47,642 bases of DNA from JBEKHI01 sp050012355 (GCA_050012355.1 JBEKHI010000014.1:1-47642); one strand, 5' to 3'; positions 16,264 to 25,467 are shown, counted from the first letter of the stretch. The notes: a model not told the origin generated them from the sequence alone. Numbers and translations: made by a program.

Positions 16264-17022
16264 TCATCCGCCGAAGCGGCGGTTGCGGTCGGCGTAAGAC
16301 CGCAGCGCCCGCAGGAAATCCACCTTACGGAAGGCTGGCCAGTACGCGTCGCAGAAGTAGAACTCCGAGTACGTGGACTGCCAGAGCAGGAACCCGCTGA
16401 GCCGCTGCTCCCCGCTGGTCCGGATGAGCAGGTCCGGGTCCGGCTGTCCCGCCATGTACAGGTGCTCGGCGATGTGCTCGACGTCCAGGATCTCGGCGAG
16501 CTGTTCGATCGTGGTGCCCTTGGTGGCGTGCTCCTGCAACAGGGACCGGACCGCGTCGGCGATCTCCTGGTGCCCGCCGTAGCCGACCGCGACGTTCACC
16601 AGCACGCCCGGATACCCCGCGGTGGTCTCGGCCGCGTCCTTCAGCGTGCGGGCCATCCCGTTTGGCAGCAGGTCGAGCGCGCCGACCGGATTGACCCGCC
16701 AGTGGCCCTCGACAAGCTCCTTGATGGTGTCCTCGATGATCTGCAGCAGCGGAACGACCTCGCTGCTCGGGCGGGTCAGGTTGTCGGTGGACAGCAGCCA
16801 GAGCGTGACGACCTCGACGCCGGTCTCCTGGCACCAGTCGAGTAGCTCGAAGATCTTGTCAGCGCCCTTACGGTGGCCCTTGACGACGTCGGTCAGCGCG
16901 GAACGCGCCCACCGCCGGTTGCCGTCACAGATAACACCGACGTGCCGCGGAACAGCGGCCCGCTCCAGGGACGCCTCTAGCCGACGCTCGTAGAGCCGGT
17001 AGACCACGCTCCGCAGCCGCAT
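16264..17022 (-). CDS. uppS: isoprenyl transferase (cis-prenyltransferase, UppS-like)
   Basis: 252 residues from ATG 17022, which has AGGGAGGAG 7 nt upstream. Motif I VGVICDGNRRWAR (about residues 25-37, catalytic Asp), LWLLSTDNLTRPSSEV, then VAVGYGGHQEIADAV, and the C-terminal DLLIRTSGEQRLSGFLLWQ with YSEFYFCDAYWP are the five conserved regions of cis-prenyltransferases. The enzyme condenses isopentenyl diphosphate in Z configuration to make polyprenyl carriers. The RLYERRLEASLE start resembles the second actinobacterial paralogue (Rv1086-type short-chain Z-farnesyl synthase) as much as the long-chain UppS, so the chain length is open. Confidence 0.87.
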   Translation of the reverse strand: MRLRSVVYRLYERRLEASLERAAVPRHVGVICDGNRRWARSALTDVVKGHRKGADKIFELLDWCQETGVEVVTLWLLSTDNLTRPSSEVVPLLQIIEDTIKELVEGHWRVNPVGALDLLPNGMARTLKDAAETTAGYPGVLVNVAVGYGGHQEIADAVRSLLQEHATKGTTIEQLAEILDVEHIAEHLYMAGQPDPDLLIRTSGEQRLSGFLLWQSTYSEFYFCDAYWPAFRKVDFLRALRSYADRNRRFGG

Positions 17023-17115
17023 GACCCGACTCCTCCCTGTCCGCGCCCGATCGCCTCCATGCACCGTATCCGACACAGGAAACGACCAGGCGCGTCACAG
17101 AGTGCCCGCAACCAG

Positions 17116-18636
17116 CTAGCCCAGAGACTTCGCCAGGGATTCATCCAGCCCGCTGAACGACGCGAGGTACTCCTTTCGCTCCCGCTTCAGCCGGGCGATC
17201 ATCGCGTCGTATTCGGCGGTGCGGCCCTGGCGTTCGTACAGCGCGCGGGGCCGAAGCACCTCGGGGTCGTCGATGCCCGGTATCTCGGTCGCGATCTCGT
17301 AGCCGAAATCCGGGTCGGTCGCCCACGATATCGAGTTCGTCACGATTCCTTCGACGACCGCTGACGAGTACGGAATCGTGATCTTCTTCGAGCGCTCGTC
17401 GCCGTCCGGCCCGCCGACTCGGCCGGTGTTCAGCACGAAGGCTTGCATGTCGTGGGTGTCCAGCAGTTCCAGCATCCGGTTGCCCATGTCCGCGAAGTCT
17501 CGCGGGAAGAACGGGTTGGTCCCCGGCACCCGGAGGAACTTGCCCTCCTCGTCCTTACCGCCCGCCGAGGTACCGGTCGTCTCGCCGAGCATGAAGTAGG
17601 CGGCGGTCTGCGCCCGGTCCAGCCGGGCCACCACCGGGACGATGTTCTCGTTCCTGTTCAGGATGAGCATGTATCGCACCGGCCCGATGTCGTCCGGATC
17701 CCACGGGTCGACGTACTTGAACGGCCAAGTGGTCCGTCCGTTCTTGGTGTAGGAGGTGTCGAAGAAGTCGACCTTCCCGTCGGCGTCGACGGAGACGTTC
17801 TCCAGGTACGCGTCGGGCTTGGTGGTCGCGTAGTAGATGGCGGGCTCGTAGCGCGGGTCCAGCCCGAAGGTCTTGGCGAAGCAGCCGTTCTCCGTGGTGT
17901 ACACCTTGCCCCGCGGCATCAGGGCCACGAAGTCATCCTGGGCAGGCTTGCTGCCGAACTGGGTGGTGAACGTGGTGGTGGTCTTGCCGGTGCCGGACAG
18001 CCCCACGATCAGCACCGAGGTGTTCTCTTTCCCGGTGGGGATGACCTTGCAGCCCGCGTGCAACGCGAGGCCACCCCGGTCGTAGACGATGCCGGACCAC
18101 ATCCGCAGCCCGCCCTTCTTGGACTCGCCGAAGTAGTCCGAGTTGAACACCCGGGTGATCTTGGCGTCCATGTCCACGGCGATGAGCCGGTCGTTGGGGT
18201 AGCCGGTGGCGGCCAGGTTCGGCGTGTAGATCACGGTGGTGTCGGGCTCACCCTCGTCTTCGAGGGGGTAGTAAAGCTGCTGCTGCATCCCGGCGATGTT
18301 CGCGTTGGCCGCCTCGATGATCAGCCGCGCCCGGGTGCGGTAGGCGGGGTCGGAGCCGATGTGGCCGTCCACGACGACCATGTGCTGGTCCGCGATATAC
18401 GCGTCCTGGATCCGGGCCCACCGCTCGAATTCTTCGCGGCTAATTGTCTGTCCGGTCGTGTTGCTGGTGCCTTCGACAATGTAGGTAGAGCGGGTGCTGC
18501 GCGAGTCCACGCGCGCCTTCACAGCTACGTTGCCGAACTCCGTCGGTGTCGAGTTCGGCATTTGCCTGGTGAGCTCTCGCAGGCGTTCAGATGTAGGATT
18601 CCACTCGACTTTGGCGGCTCTCACCTCGTAGGACAC
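17116..18636 (-). CDS. pckA: phosphoenolpyruvate carboxykinase (ATP)
   Basis: 506 residues from GTG 18636, with AAGGAG 9 nt upstream. The kinase loop GLSGTGKTTTTF (about residues 210-221) and the FAKTFGLDPRYEPAIYYAT and VLNTGRVGG segments belong to the ATP-dependent family, not to the roughly 600-residue GTP-type enzyme with its FPSACGKTN loop that is usual in mycobacteria and corynebacteria. It interconverts oxaloacetate plus ATP with PEP, CO2 and ADP at the start of gluconeogenesis. The upstream region carries two strong dyads (18678-18699, 18727-18762), so regulated transcription is likely. Stand-alone gene, 93 bp upstream of the prenyltransferase gene. Confidence 0.93.
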   Translation of the reverse strand: MSYEVRAAKVEWNPTSERLRELTRQMPNSTPTEFGNVAVKARVDSRSTRSTYIVEGTSNTTGQTISREEFERWARIQDAYIADQHMVVVDGHIGSDPAYRTRARLIIEAANANIAGMQQQLYYPLEDEGEPDTTVIYTPNLAATGYPNDRLIAVDMDAKITRVFNSDYFGESKKGGLRMWSGIVYDRGGLALHAGCKVIPTGKENTSVLIVGLSGTGKTTTTFTTQFGSKPAQDDFVALMPRGKVYTTENGCFAKTFGLDPRYEPAIYYATTKPDAYLENVSVDADGKVDFFDTSYTKNGRTTWPFKYVDPWDPDDIGPVRYMLILNRNENIVPVVARLDRAQTAAYFMLGETTGTSAGGKDEEGKFLRVPGTNPFFPRDFADMGNRMLELLDTHDMQAFVLNTGRVGGPDGDERSKKITIPYSSAVVEGIVTNSISWATDPDFGYEIATEIPGIDDPEVLRPRALYERQGRTAEYDAMIARLKRERKEYLASFSGLDESLAKSLG

Positions 18637-18677
18637 GTGTCGTTTCTCCTTGCGAGCGACATTGGGTGTCCGTTGAT

Positions 18678-18699
18678 AATAACTCACGAGTGGGTTATT
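18678..18699 (-). promoter_or_regulatory. near-perfect 22-bp dyad upstream of pckA
   Basis: AATAAC-t-CAC-ga-GTG-g-GTTATT is symmetric at all but one base pair and lies 42-63 nt upstream of the pckA start codon. On the minus strand it includes TATTAT, a possible -10 box. An AT-rich dyad in GC-rich DNA at this place suggests an operator; the regulator is unknown. Confidence 0.55.
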
Positions 18700-18726
18700 T
18701 CATAAAGGCAAGAATTTCCAGCTAAT

Positions 18727-18762
18727 GGTATAGACCTTGGTATAGACCTTTTGGTTTATACC
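18727..18762 (-). promoter_or_regulatory. tandem plus inverted repeat operator candidate upstream of pckA
   Basis: GGTATAGACCTT occurs twice back to back (18727-18738, 18739-18750). The second copy faces GGTTTATACC (18753-18762), giving a 10-bp inverted repeat with one mismatch and a TTTT spacer. Located about 90-126 nt upstream of the pckA start and just downstream of the 18780-19469 gene, so it could be an operator or upstream activating site. Confidence 0.5.
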
Positions 18763-18779
18763 GATGGTCTAAAAACGCA

Positions 18780-19469
18780 CTACGAACGGGGTCCGTGCTC
18801 GCGAACTTCCTCGACTTTACGCAAAGCCGCCCGCAGTTCCCCGAGCCAGTCCTCCACATGCTCGCCGGTCAGCCGTACGCACCAGGCCAGTGCGTCACTG
18901 CGGCTGCGCGCGACGCCGGCGTCGACCAGGGTGTCGAGAACGCGGCGTTCTTGCTGCCGAAGGCGGGTCATGACCGGGACGGACAGCGTGGTGAACATCT
19001 CGTCGCTGTCTCCGCAGCGGACGCCCCAGGAAACCTTGCGCCGGAACCGGTGCTCGGCTTCTCTGGCGATCTCGACGCGCCGGGCACGGGTCTCCTCGCG
19101 GAACCGCCGCGCCCTGCCCTCGGCGGCGGCCGCCGCGGTCGCGAACTGAGCCGCGGTAAAGTCCTTGGCATCGGCCGCCGCTTCCGGAGGGGCCGCGATC
19201 CGGCCGATGACCGTGATCTCCTCCCGGTCCACCGTCACGTCGACCGGCTCGATGAACCAGTCGTCCGGCAACCGCCCGACAAACCACGCGCGAACCGCCT
19301 GATCCCGCGATTGCCCCGCGTCTCCCGTATCGGCTGTATCGGCTGTATCGGCTGTGCTGTCAGCACCTCCCGCCCCAGCCGCATCCTCTGTGTTCTCGGG
19401 CCCCGCCGCCGTGTCACTAGCGGTCTCGTCGTCCTGCTGCCCGCCATTGGGCTCTTGCTCTGTACTCAT
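18780..19469 (-). CDS. conserved hypothetical protein with acidic N-terminus
   Basis: 229 residues. Residues 1-55 are acidic, low-complexity (Thr/Ala/Asp), including TADTADTAD encoded by a tandem 9-nt repeat. Residues about 60-225 look folded: AVRAWFVGRLPDDWF, then a VDVTVDREEITVIGRI beta segment, an Arg-rich helical stretch, and a C-terminal LVDAGVARSRSDALAWCVRL segment that resembles a ribbon-helix-helix-like helical unit. I do not recognise a named family. There is no ribosome site close to the ATG; an AT-rich GTAAT-N4-ATTAC dyad (19470-19483) abuts the start, so a leaderless mRNA is possible. Confidence 0.6.
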   Translation of the reverse strand: MSTEQEPNGGQQDDETASDTAAGPENTEDAAGAGGADSTADTADTADTGDAGQSRDQAVRAWFVGRLPDDWFIEPVDVTVDREEITVIGRIAAPPEAAADAKDFTAAQFATAAAAAEGRARRFREETRARRVEIAREAEHRFRRKVSWGVRCGDSDEMFTTLSVPVMTRLRQQERRVLDTLVDAGVARSRSDALAWCVRLTGEHVEDWLGELRAALRKVEEVREHGPRS

Positions 19470-19702
19470 GTAATTATGATTACACCCTTCCGTAGCGGGC
19501 GGTCAACCCTTACTGGGCCGACGGCTCACGCAGGCCCACGGCCGCACAGGGGCCATGGCTCACGCAGGGGCCGGGCGACGAGGCGGGAGAGGGGGTCGTC
19601 GGCACTTCTCCCGGGTTCGTGTACGCAAGTGGGGCTGCATAACGGGGCATAAGGGGCGCGTTAGGTGCACTAAGCCGGGAGAAGATGATGCGCGGGGTCG
19701 GG

Positions 19703-20992
19703 CTAGGCGACGGAGGCGGCTACTTGGGCGGCTACGGCGAGTTCGACGCGGACGGCGCCGGCGAACTCGGAGCCGAAATCGGCCGGGACGACTTCCACGT
19801 CCAGGCCGGTGCGGGGCGCCTGGATCATCCAGCCGTTGCCTAGGTAGATCGTCACATGCGAGATGTAATCGGGGGCGCTGGGGTCCGTGTGATAGAAGAG
19901 CAGGTCGCCGGGCTGCAGGTCACTGATCGGGACGGATGGCCCGGTGAGCGCCTGATCGGCGGCGACGCGGGGCATCGTGATTCCGGCCTGGGCGAACGAC
20001 CACTGGACCAGTCCGGAGCAGTCGAACTCCCTGGGCCCGGCCGCGCCCCAGACATAGGGCATCCCCAGGCGGCTGTAGGCCGCGCGGAGCATGGTCGTGA
20101 GCTGGGCCGACGTCGGGTACCCCGAGTCCGAAGCAGGCGCGCTGACGCCGACCACCCGGATCAACGGCTCGACTGCCACGCCCTTCGGTAGCAGCTTCCC
20201 GAGTGCCGTCGCGAGCGAGGTCAGGTCCGCCGTTGAGGACGCGCTCACCACTATCGCGTTGCCGGCGGGCATGCCGAGCGAGGTGGCTACCGAGTTGGAG
20301 ACGACCGCGTCGACACCGCCGATCCCCATGGTGCCGAACGCGGCGACCTTCAGGTTCTCGGTCACCTTCCCAGCGGCGCTCACGGTGCCACCGAGCTTCA
20401 GGTGATCCATCGTGCCCATCGTGTACGAGACCGCGACACCGCCAGCGGCCACGCCGTCCCACAGCGAGTTCGAGGATGCGGTGGGACGTTCCGCGTACGA
20501 GCGGAACACCGACGGATCCACCCCAAGGACCGCCATGTAGGTCCCGTTGATCCGCATCCGGACGGCCTCGATCCGTTCGGCCGACGTGATACCTGAGTGA
20601 TGGAGAACGCCGTTAAGTACCGAGGTTGAAAGCGAAGTGGGCGAGACGATGAGCAGATCTGCCTGGCGCAACGTGCGCAGTGGCTCGACTGTCGCTGCCG
20701 AGCTGGCGGCGAGCTGGACCGCGGGATCGGCGAAGTCGGCCTTCATCGAGGCGCCGGGGAAGACCGGCGCGCTGGACTTCGATGGGTCGACCTTCGGCAG
20801 CGACGCGATCGGGGAAGCCGCCGAGGCTCGCGGCACCGCCGCCGTTGAGGTGGTGACCGCGGCGATCACTCCTGCTACGAGGCCGAGCACGCACAAGCCC
20901 GCCACCCAGGCGGGTGCCGTGCGACGCGACGGGCGGGGCAGCCGCGACAGGCGGGTCAGCAGCATTCGAACGACACGCACGCATTCCACCAT
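19703..20992 (-). CDS. NlpC/P60-family secreted peptidase (C40)
   Basis: 429 residues from ATG 20992; ATG 20965 is an alternative start and no clear ribosome site decides between them. The N-terminus has one hydrophobic segment (PAWVAGLCVLGLVAGVIAAV) after an Arg-rich head, so it is exported or anchored. Residues about 60-300 are an Ala/Val/Ser-rich region of extracellular type, vaguely like the periplasmic part of MacB-type permeases. The C-terminal about 130 residues are NlpC/P60: catalytic Cys in FDCSGLVQWSF (about residue 326), His in ISHVTIYLG and the usual PGDLLFYH segment. These enzymes cut peptidoglycan stem peptides. Confidence 0.85.
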   Translation of the reverse strand: MVECVRVVRMLLTRLSRLPRPSRRTAPAWVAGLCVLGLVAGVIAAVTTSTAAVPRASAASPIASLPKVDPSKSSAPVFPGASMKADFADPAVQLAASSAATVEPLRTLRQADLLIVSPTSLSTSVLNGVLHHSGITSAERIEAVRMRINGTYMAVLGVDPSVFRSYAERPTASSNSLWDGVAAGGVAVSYTMGTMDHLKLGGTVSAAGKVTENLKVAAFGTMGIGGVDAVVSNSVATSLGMPAGNAIVVSASSTADLTSLATALGKLLPKGVAVEPLIRVVGVSAPASDSGYPTSAQLTTMLRAAYSRLGMPYVWGAAGPREFDCSGLVQWSFAQAGITMPRVAADQALTGPSVPISDLQPGDLLFYHTDPSAPDYISHVTIYLGNGWMIQAPRTGLDVEVVPADFGSEFAGAVRVELAVAAQVAASVA

Positions 20993-21041
20993 GCCCCATA
21001 AATCAGGCATCCGTCTAGGCGAGCAGGTGAACGTCCGGTAA

Positions 21042-23049
21042 TCACGTGGCGGCGAGCTGGGCACGGAGGTCGGCGACGCTGGTGACGGGGAGCTGGCAGG
21101 TGAAGTTCCGGCACACGTAGGCCGCTGGGCCCTCCTTCACCAGCGTGCGGCCCTCGAGCAACTCCACGTACGGGTCCAGCCCGGCGGCCAGCACGGCGCC
21201 GGGCGGGGACTCGTGCAGCGCGGTGCGCAGCAGGTCAGCGGTCCGCGGGTCGTCGAGCGGGCCCGCCACCGCGATCTCGGCCGGGCCGGTGAGCAGCGCG
21301 GTCGCGACCGACAGGCCCGCGCCCGCGGCCCGCGGGAACTTGCCGGCGATCGGGCCGACCGCCTGAAGGGCGTCCCTGGCCGCGCCCAGATGCCGGGCGG
21401 ATCCGGTCAGTGCCGCGTAGCTGAGCAGCGCGTCGGCCGCCGCGAAGGTTCCCGAGGGCGTCGCGTTGTCGGTCGGGTCCGAGGGTCGGAAGATGAGCCG
21501 CTCACCGTCATCCGGCGCGTCGTAGAAGCCTTTGCCCGCGTCGTTGGCGAAGTGCTCAAGCACAGCATCCAGCAGTTGCCCCGCCATCGAGACCCAGTGA
21601 CCGTCGCCGGTCACGCCGGACAGCGCGAGCAGGCCGGAGGCGACGCAGGCGTAATCCTCAAGCTGCCCGGCGCTGTCGCCCGCGACGCCATCGCGTGACG
21701 TGCGGACCAGGCGGCCGTTGGGCAGATGGATGCCAGCCAGCAGGTCCGCGATGTCGAGCGCGGCGGCGGTGAAGTCCTCGCGGGCCAGCAGCAAGCCGGC
21801 CTCGGCGAGCGCGGCGAGCGCCATGCCGTTCCAGGCCGCCACCACCTTGTCGTCCCGTCCCGGACGGGGGCGGCCGTCACGCACGATCGCGAGCTGGCCC
21901 CGGATCCGGTCCAGCCGCTCACTACGCTCGCCGGGTAGCTGGAGCACCGAGGCGCCGTGCTCGAATGTCCCGGATGGCGTCACGCCGAACGCCTCGGCGG
22001 CGAAGTCCCCGTCGGACGGACCGAGCACGTCGCGCAGCTCCGATGGCGTCCACACGTAGAACGCGCCCTCGCCGCCCTCGCTGTCCGCGTCCAGTGAGGC
22101 CGCCAGTCCCCCGGAGGAAGTACGCAGCTCGCGGATCATCCAGTCGCAGGTCTCCTCCGCGACCCGCCTGCCGAGCTCAGATCCGGTGCGCCGCCACAGG
22201 TGCAGGTACACCCGGGCGAGCAGCGCGTTGTCGTACAGCATTTTCTCGAAGTGCGGCACCGTCCAGGTGGCGTCCACGCTGTACCTGGCGAACCCGCCGC
22301 CGAGCTGGTCGTAGATCCCGCCGCGAGCCATGGCCTCGCAGGTCTGTTCCGCCATCCGCAGCGCGTCAGCGGAACCGGTGCGCTCGTAGTGCCGCAGCAG
22401 GAATTCCAGCACCATGGACGGCGGGAACTTCGGCGCGCCGCCGAATCCCCCGCGGGCAGAGTCGAAGGTGGCGATGAGGCCGGCCAACCCGCGTTCTGTG
22501 CTGGTGTGAAGATCTTCATCGGCGCTCAGCCCGGAAAGCGCCGCGGCGTTCTCGCCCAGCGCGGCCGAGATCTGGCTCGCCTGGCCGGTCACGGCGTCAC
22601 GCTTGTCGCGCCAGGCGCTCGCCACCGCGGCGAGGATCCGGTTGAAATGCTCGCGCGGGTAGTAGGTGCCGCACAGGAACGGCTCGCCATCGGGCGTCAT
22701 GAACACGGTCATCGGCCAGCCGCCCTGGCCGGTCATGGCCTGGGTAGCGGACATGTAGACGGCATCGACGTCCGGCCGTTCTTCTCGGTCCACCTTGACG
22801 GGGACCGTGGTGTCGTTGATGAGCCTGGCGGTCTCAGGGTCCTCGAAGGACTCATGAGCCATGACGTGACATCAGGAAGGCTGACTGAGGCATTAACCAG
22901 TGGCAAGCCGCGTATCCCACTGATAGTAGGACAGGCACGTCTCGCCGTTTTGCCTCAGTCATCGCCTCCTCTCCCCACGGCCACCAATCCACAGGGTTGG
23001 CGGCGTGCTGCAGGAGGTAGGGCGAAGTCGCGCTACCGAGCCGGTTCAT
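21042..23049 (-). pseudogene. YyaL/DUF255 thioredoxin-domain protein, frameshifted by a 25-nt insertion
   Basis: The N-terminal frame starts at ATG 23049 with RLGSATSPYLLQHAANPVDW and the family-typical VLLSVGYAACHW, then runs into unrelated residues and stops at 22852. The rest continues in another frame from MAHESFEDPETARL (22862) for 606 residues, with the full YyaL (DUF255/SPATA20-like) body including KVDREERPDVDAVYM, GGWPMTVF and the helical toroid domain. Deleting 22872-22896 (25 nt) fuses the two frames exactly into ACHWCHVMAHESFED, the expected motif with the CxxC pair. So the gene is disrupted in its redox motif. The 606-residue part could still be made from ATG 22862, but without CxxC. 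Confidence 0.85.
22872..22896 (-). other. 25-nt insertion in the YyaL CxxC motif with an inverted partner
   Basis: Extra sequence relative to the family reading frame. It contains TGACTGAGGCA (22882-22892), whose exact reverse complement occurs in normal coding sequence at 22951-22961, 58 nt away. This suggests the insert was copied partly from the opposite strand (template switching) or belongs to the same class of events that made the other inverted repeats. Confidence 0.75.
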
Positions 23050-23161
23050 GAGGCCAGTCTTTCATACAGTCAACGTTCGACACTCCTTCACCTAACAGGC
23101 TTTCTTCAAGTAATAGGAGTAGAATATTTGTTCGTAGGAATGTGACCCCCGAGGAGCAGCC

Positions 23162-24814
23162 ATGGTTGCAGGCCCCCAGGACCAACTGGCTCTAGCGCCA
23201 GGCGCACGGAGCGGGAACGATTCCAGTCCCCTGCCACCACCCTGCGAACTCATAACGACCGACGCCCGATGCGTGATCGCATACGCCCGCATAAGCGACC
23301 TATCAGGCAAACGAGGAGACATTCTCAATAGGACCAAAGGGGTGACCAACCAGCAGATTACCAACCAAGCGATAGCACGACGCGAGGAACTGACGATAGT
23401 CAAGTACTACGCGGACAACGACCTTAGTGCTTCCAAAGACCAGCCCCGGCCAGGCTTCGAGGCAATGCTCGTAGACCTCCGACGTGGTTTCACCACCGAG
23501 GGCTATCTCGTTCATGGAGTCATAGCGGTGGACGAGGACCGCATCTTCAAGACCCCGACGCAGTGGGAGCGATTCGTGGAAGCGTTCCGCACAGTCACGG
23601 GCCGGGTGTTCGCGGATTACTACGGCACCAAAGATCTATATGACGAGGAGGCACAGGATGCAGCACTACTAGGCGTCGAGACCTCGATGCGGGAGAACCG
23701 CAAGCGCAAGGCGCAGACTCGCCGCTGGCACGAAGCTCAGGCGCGCCGGGGCATCGCCCACACAGGAGGGCGAGCCTTTGGCTACAAGCAGGTCCCGGGC
23801 TTCCCAGGCGCAATCGAAGTCGTAGCGGAAGAAGCGGCACTCATACGGCAAGCAGTGGCCGCATGCATAGCGGGCAAGTCCTGGGGCGAGATCACGCGTA
23901 TCTTCACCGACTCCGGCATACCCACCCGAGGCGGAGGACCATGGCGGATTCAGACTGTCAAGCAAATCATTTCGAGCCCGCGCAACGCTGGACTCCGGAT
24001 GATCGATGGCGAAGTGTTCCGGGGGACGGACGGCCAGCCCGTCATCGGACAGTGGGAGGCGATCATTGCGATCCCCGAATGGGAATCCGTAATCGAACGC
24101 TATCGCCCGCGCGAGCGCTTGCCAGGCGGCAATACCAAGAACCCGCGCCGGACGCCCCGCAAGTACTTGCTTTCCGGACTGCTGCGGTGCGGCAGCCTCA
24201 TCGACGACCGCACCTGCAACACCGTCATGATGGGATCAGCGACGACTCAAGGAAAGGCAGCATATCGATACTCTTGTCGACCCAGAATGGACGGCGGATG
24301 CTCCGGTACCAGCGTGAATGGCGAGTGGATCGACAGTGAGGTATCCGAACTCGTATTCGCCAGGGTGGAGTCCCGACCGATTTGCGACGAAGGGAAACCG
24401 TGGCCTTACGAAGAAGAACTGGCTGCCGCAGTTGCGAAACGAGACGAGTTTGAGTCCCGTTGGACTCTTGGTCTAGTGCCCGACGAGCAGTTCTACCGGC
24501 TCTCGCCCAGGCTGAACGACGCGGTGAACGCCCTCTTCAAGGACAGGGCCGAGTACGTGGCCACCGTCATAGCTGCTACAGGAACCCAGTCCTGCCACCG
24601 TGAACGGTGGTGGAAGACAGTAGAGGAAGGCGGTTACGACCTTCAGCGCAAACGAGCCATCCTCGCTGCCGAGCTTGACTTCGTCCTCATCTTCCCGGTC
24701 GGCAAGGGGAACCGTAAGCGAGACCAAGACAGCTACCGGCCAGTGTTCAGATCGGCGGCGCGAGTCCCTTGGCCGGCGCGAGCTTCCAAGATTTTTGACC
24801 TTGGGGTACAGTAA
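23162..24814 (+). CDS. large serine recombinase / integrase
   Basis: 550 residues from ATG 23162, with GAGGAG upstream. Resolvase catalytic domain at about residues 37-190: VIAYARIS with the nucleophilic Ser near residue 45, then HGVIAVDEDRIFKTPTQWERF with its conserved Asp and Arg. The recombinase domain follows (AFGYKQV, WGEITRIFTDSGIPTRGGGPW), then a zinc-ribbon segment (GLLRCGSLI, YSCRPRMDGGC) at about 340-385 and a charged C-terminal tail without an obvious long coiled coil. The gene is clearly less GC-rich than its neighbours, with AT-rich DNA just upstream, so it is probably acquired. No cargo genes, excisionase or att sites were found; it looks like an orphan or decayed element. Confidence 0.9.
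   Translation: MVAGPQDQLALAPGARSGNDSSPLPPPCELITTDARCVIAYARISDLSGKRGDILNRTKGVTNQQITNQAIARREELTIVKYYADNDLSASKDQPRPGFEAMLVDLRRGFTTEGYLVHGVIAVDEDRIFKTPTQWERFVEAFRTVTGRVFADYYGTKDLYDEEAQDAALLGVETSMRENRKRKAQTRRWHEAQARRGIAHTGGRAFGYKQVPGFPGAIEVVAEEAALIRQAVAACIAGKSWGEITRIFTDSGIPTRGGGPWRIQTVKQIISSPRNAGLRMIDGEVFRGTDGQPVIGQWEAIIAIPEWESVIERYRPRERLPGGNTKNPRRTPRKYLLSGLLRCGSLIDDRTCNTVMMGSATTQGKAAYRYSCRPRMDGGCSGTSVNGEWIDSEVSELVFARVESRPICDEGKPWPYEEELAAAVAKRDEFESRWTLGLVPDEQFYRLSPRLNDAVNALFKDRAEYVATVIAATGTQSCHRERWWKTVEEGGYDLQRKRAILAAELDFVLIFPVGKGNRKRDQDSYRPVFRSAARVPWPARASKIFDLGVQ
24786..24804. promoter_or_regulatory. candidate TetR operator
   Basis: CCAAG-N9-CTTGG dyad, 15 nt upstream of the TetR-type start and inside the last codons of the recombinase gene. 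Short arms; the match to a TetR site is inference from position only. Confidence 0.3.
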
Positions 24815-24819
24815 GCGGC

Positions 24820-25398
24820 ATGGGAAGGCCCAAGCAGTTCGATCCGGATGCGGCGATCGATACGGCCATGGACGTGTTCTGGCGCAAGGGATACGCCGGG
24901 ACCACCCCAGCCGATCTCACCGAGGCGCTCGGTATCGGCAAGGGCAGTCTCTACAACGCCTTCGGCAGTAAGCACGCCCTGTTCGAGCAGGCACTCAGGC
25001 GGTACCGCGACGGCCAGGAGGCCGCCATGGTGGAGTTTCTTGGCGGGGCAGAGCCAGTCAAGGACCGGGTTCGCAACGCGTTGCGAACCCTTGCCACTAT
25101 GGATCTCGCCGACCCTGACCGGCGCGGCTGCCTGGCGGTAAATACCGCGGCCGAACTCGGCGATACCGACGAGATCGCGGCCGATCTGGTCCGGCGGATG
25201 CTGGATCGCACCGAGCAAGCGTTCCGCGACGTGATCGATGAAGGCCAGCGCAGCGGCGAGATCGAGCCTGGGCGGGACCCGGCCGAGCTCGCCAGCCTGT
25301 TGCTGAACACGGTCATCGGCATGCGGTTGCTGGCCCGGGTCAGCACCGGGCCCGAGCGGCTCGACCGGGTAATCGACGCGGCGGTCGACGCACTCTGA
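24820..25398 (+). CDS. TetR/AcrR-family transcriptional regulator
   Basis: 192 residues. The N-terminal DNA-binding domain is typical: MGRPKQFDPDAAIDTAMDVF, then YAGTTPADLTEALGIGKGSL and YNAFGSKHALFEQALRRY, the AcrR-type helix-turn-helix of regulators that precede SDR or reductase genes. The C-terminal ligand domain is all-helical. It starts 5 nt after the recombinase stop, so read-through from that gene is possible, and lies 69 bp upstream of an SDR gene that it probably represses. Confidence 0.9.
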   Translation: MGRPKQFDPDAAIDTAMDVFWRKGYAGTTPADLTEALGIGKGSLYNAFGSKHALFEQALRRYRDGQEAAMVEFLGGAEPVKDRVRNALRTLATMDLADPDRRGCLAVNTAAELGDTDEIAADLVRRMLDRTEQAFRDVIDEGQRSGEIEPGRDPAELASLLLNTVIGMRLLARVSTGPERLDRVIDAAVDAL

Positions 25399-25467
25399 TC
25401 TGAACTCTCCACTCCTTACCTTCGGCTGCACTGATTTTGTACCTACAGTTCAAGAAAAAGGGAGATC

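Noticed and set aside
15941..16267. N-terminal extension of the PhoH frame, and small frames on the opposite strand
   Set aside because: No similarity to the PIN domain; a strong ribosome site precedes GTG 15940, and the opposite-strand frames are Arg/Gly-rich without domain marks.
17443..18705. Long plus-strand open frame opposite pckA
   Set aside because: Composition (V/G/R/H-rich without motifs) is that of an antisense shadow in GC-rich DNA; pckA on the minus strand is clear.
24595..24611. CCACCG-N4-CGGTGG hairpin in the recombinase gene as an att site
   Set aside because: Short stem inside coding sequence with no second copy in the window.
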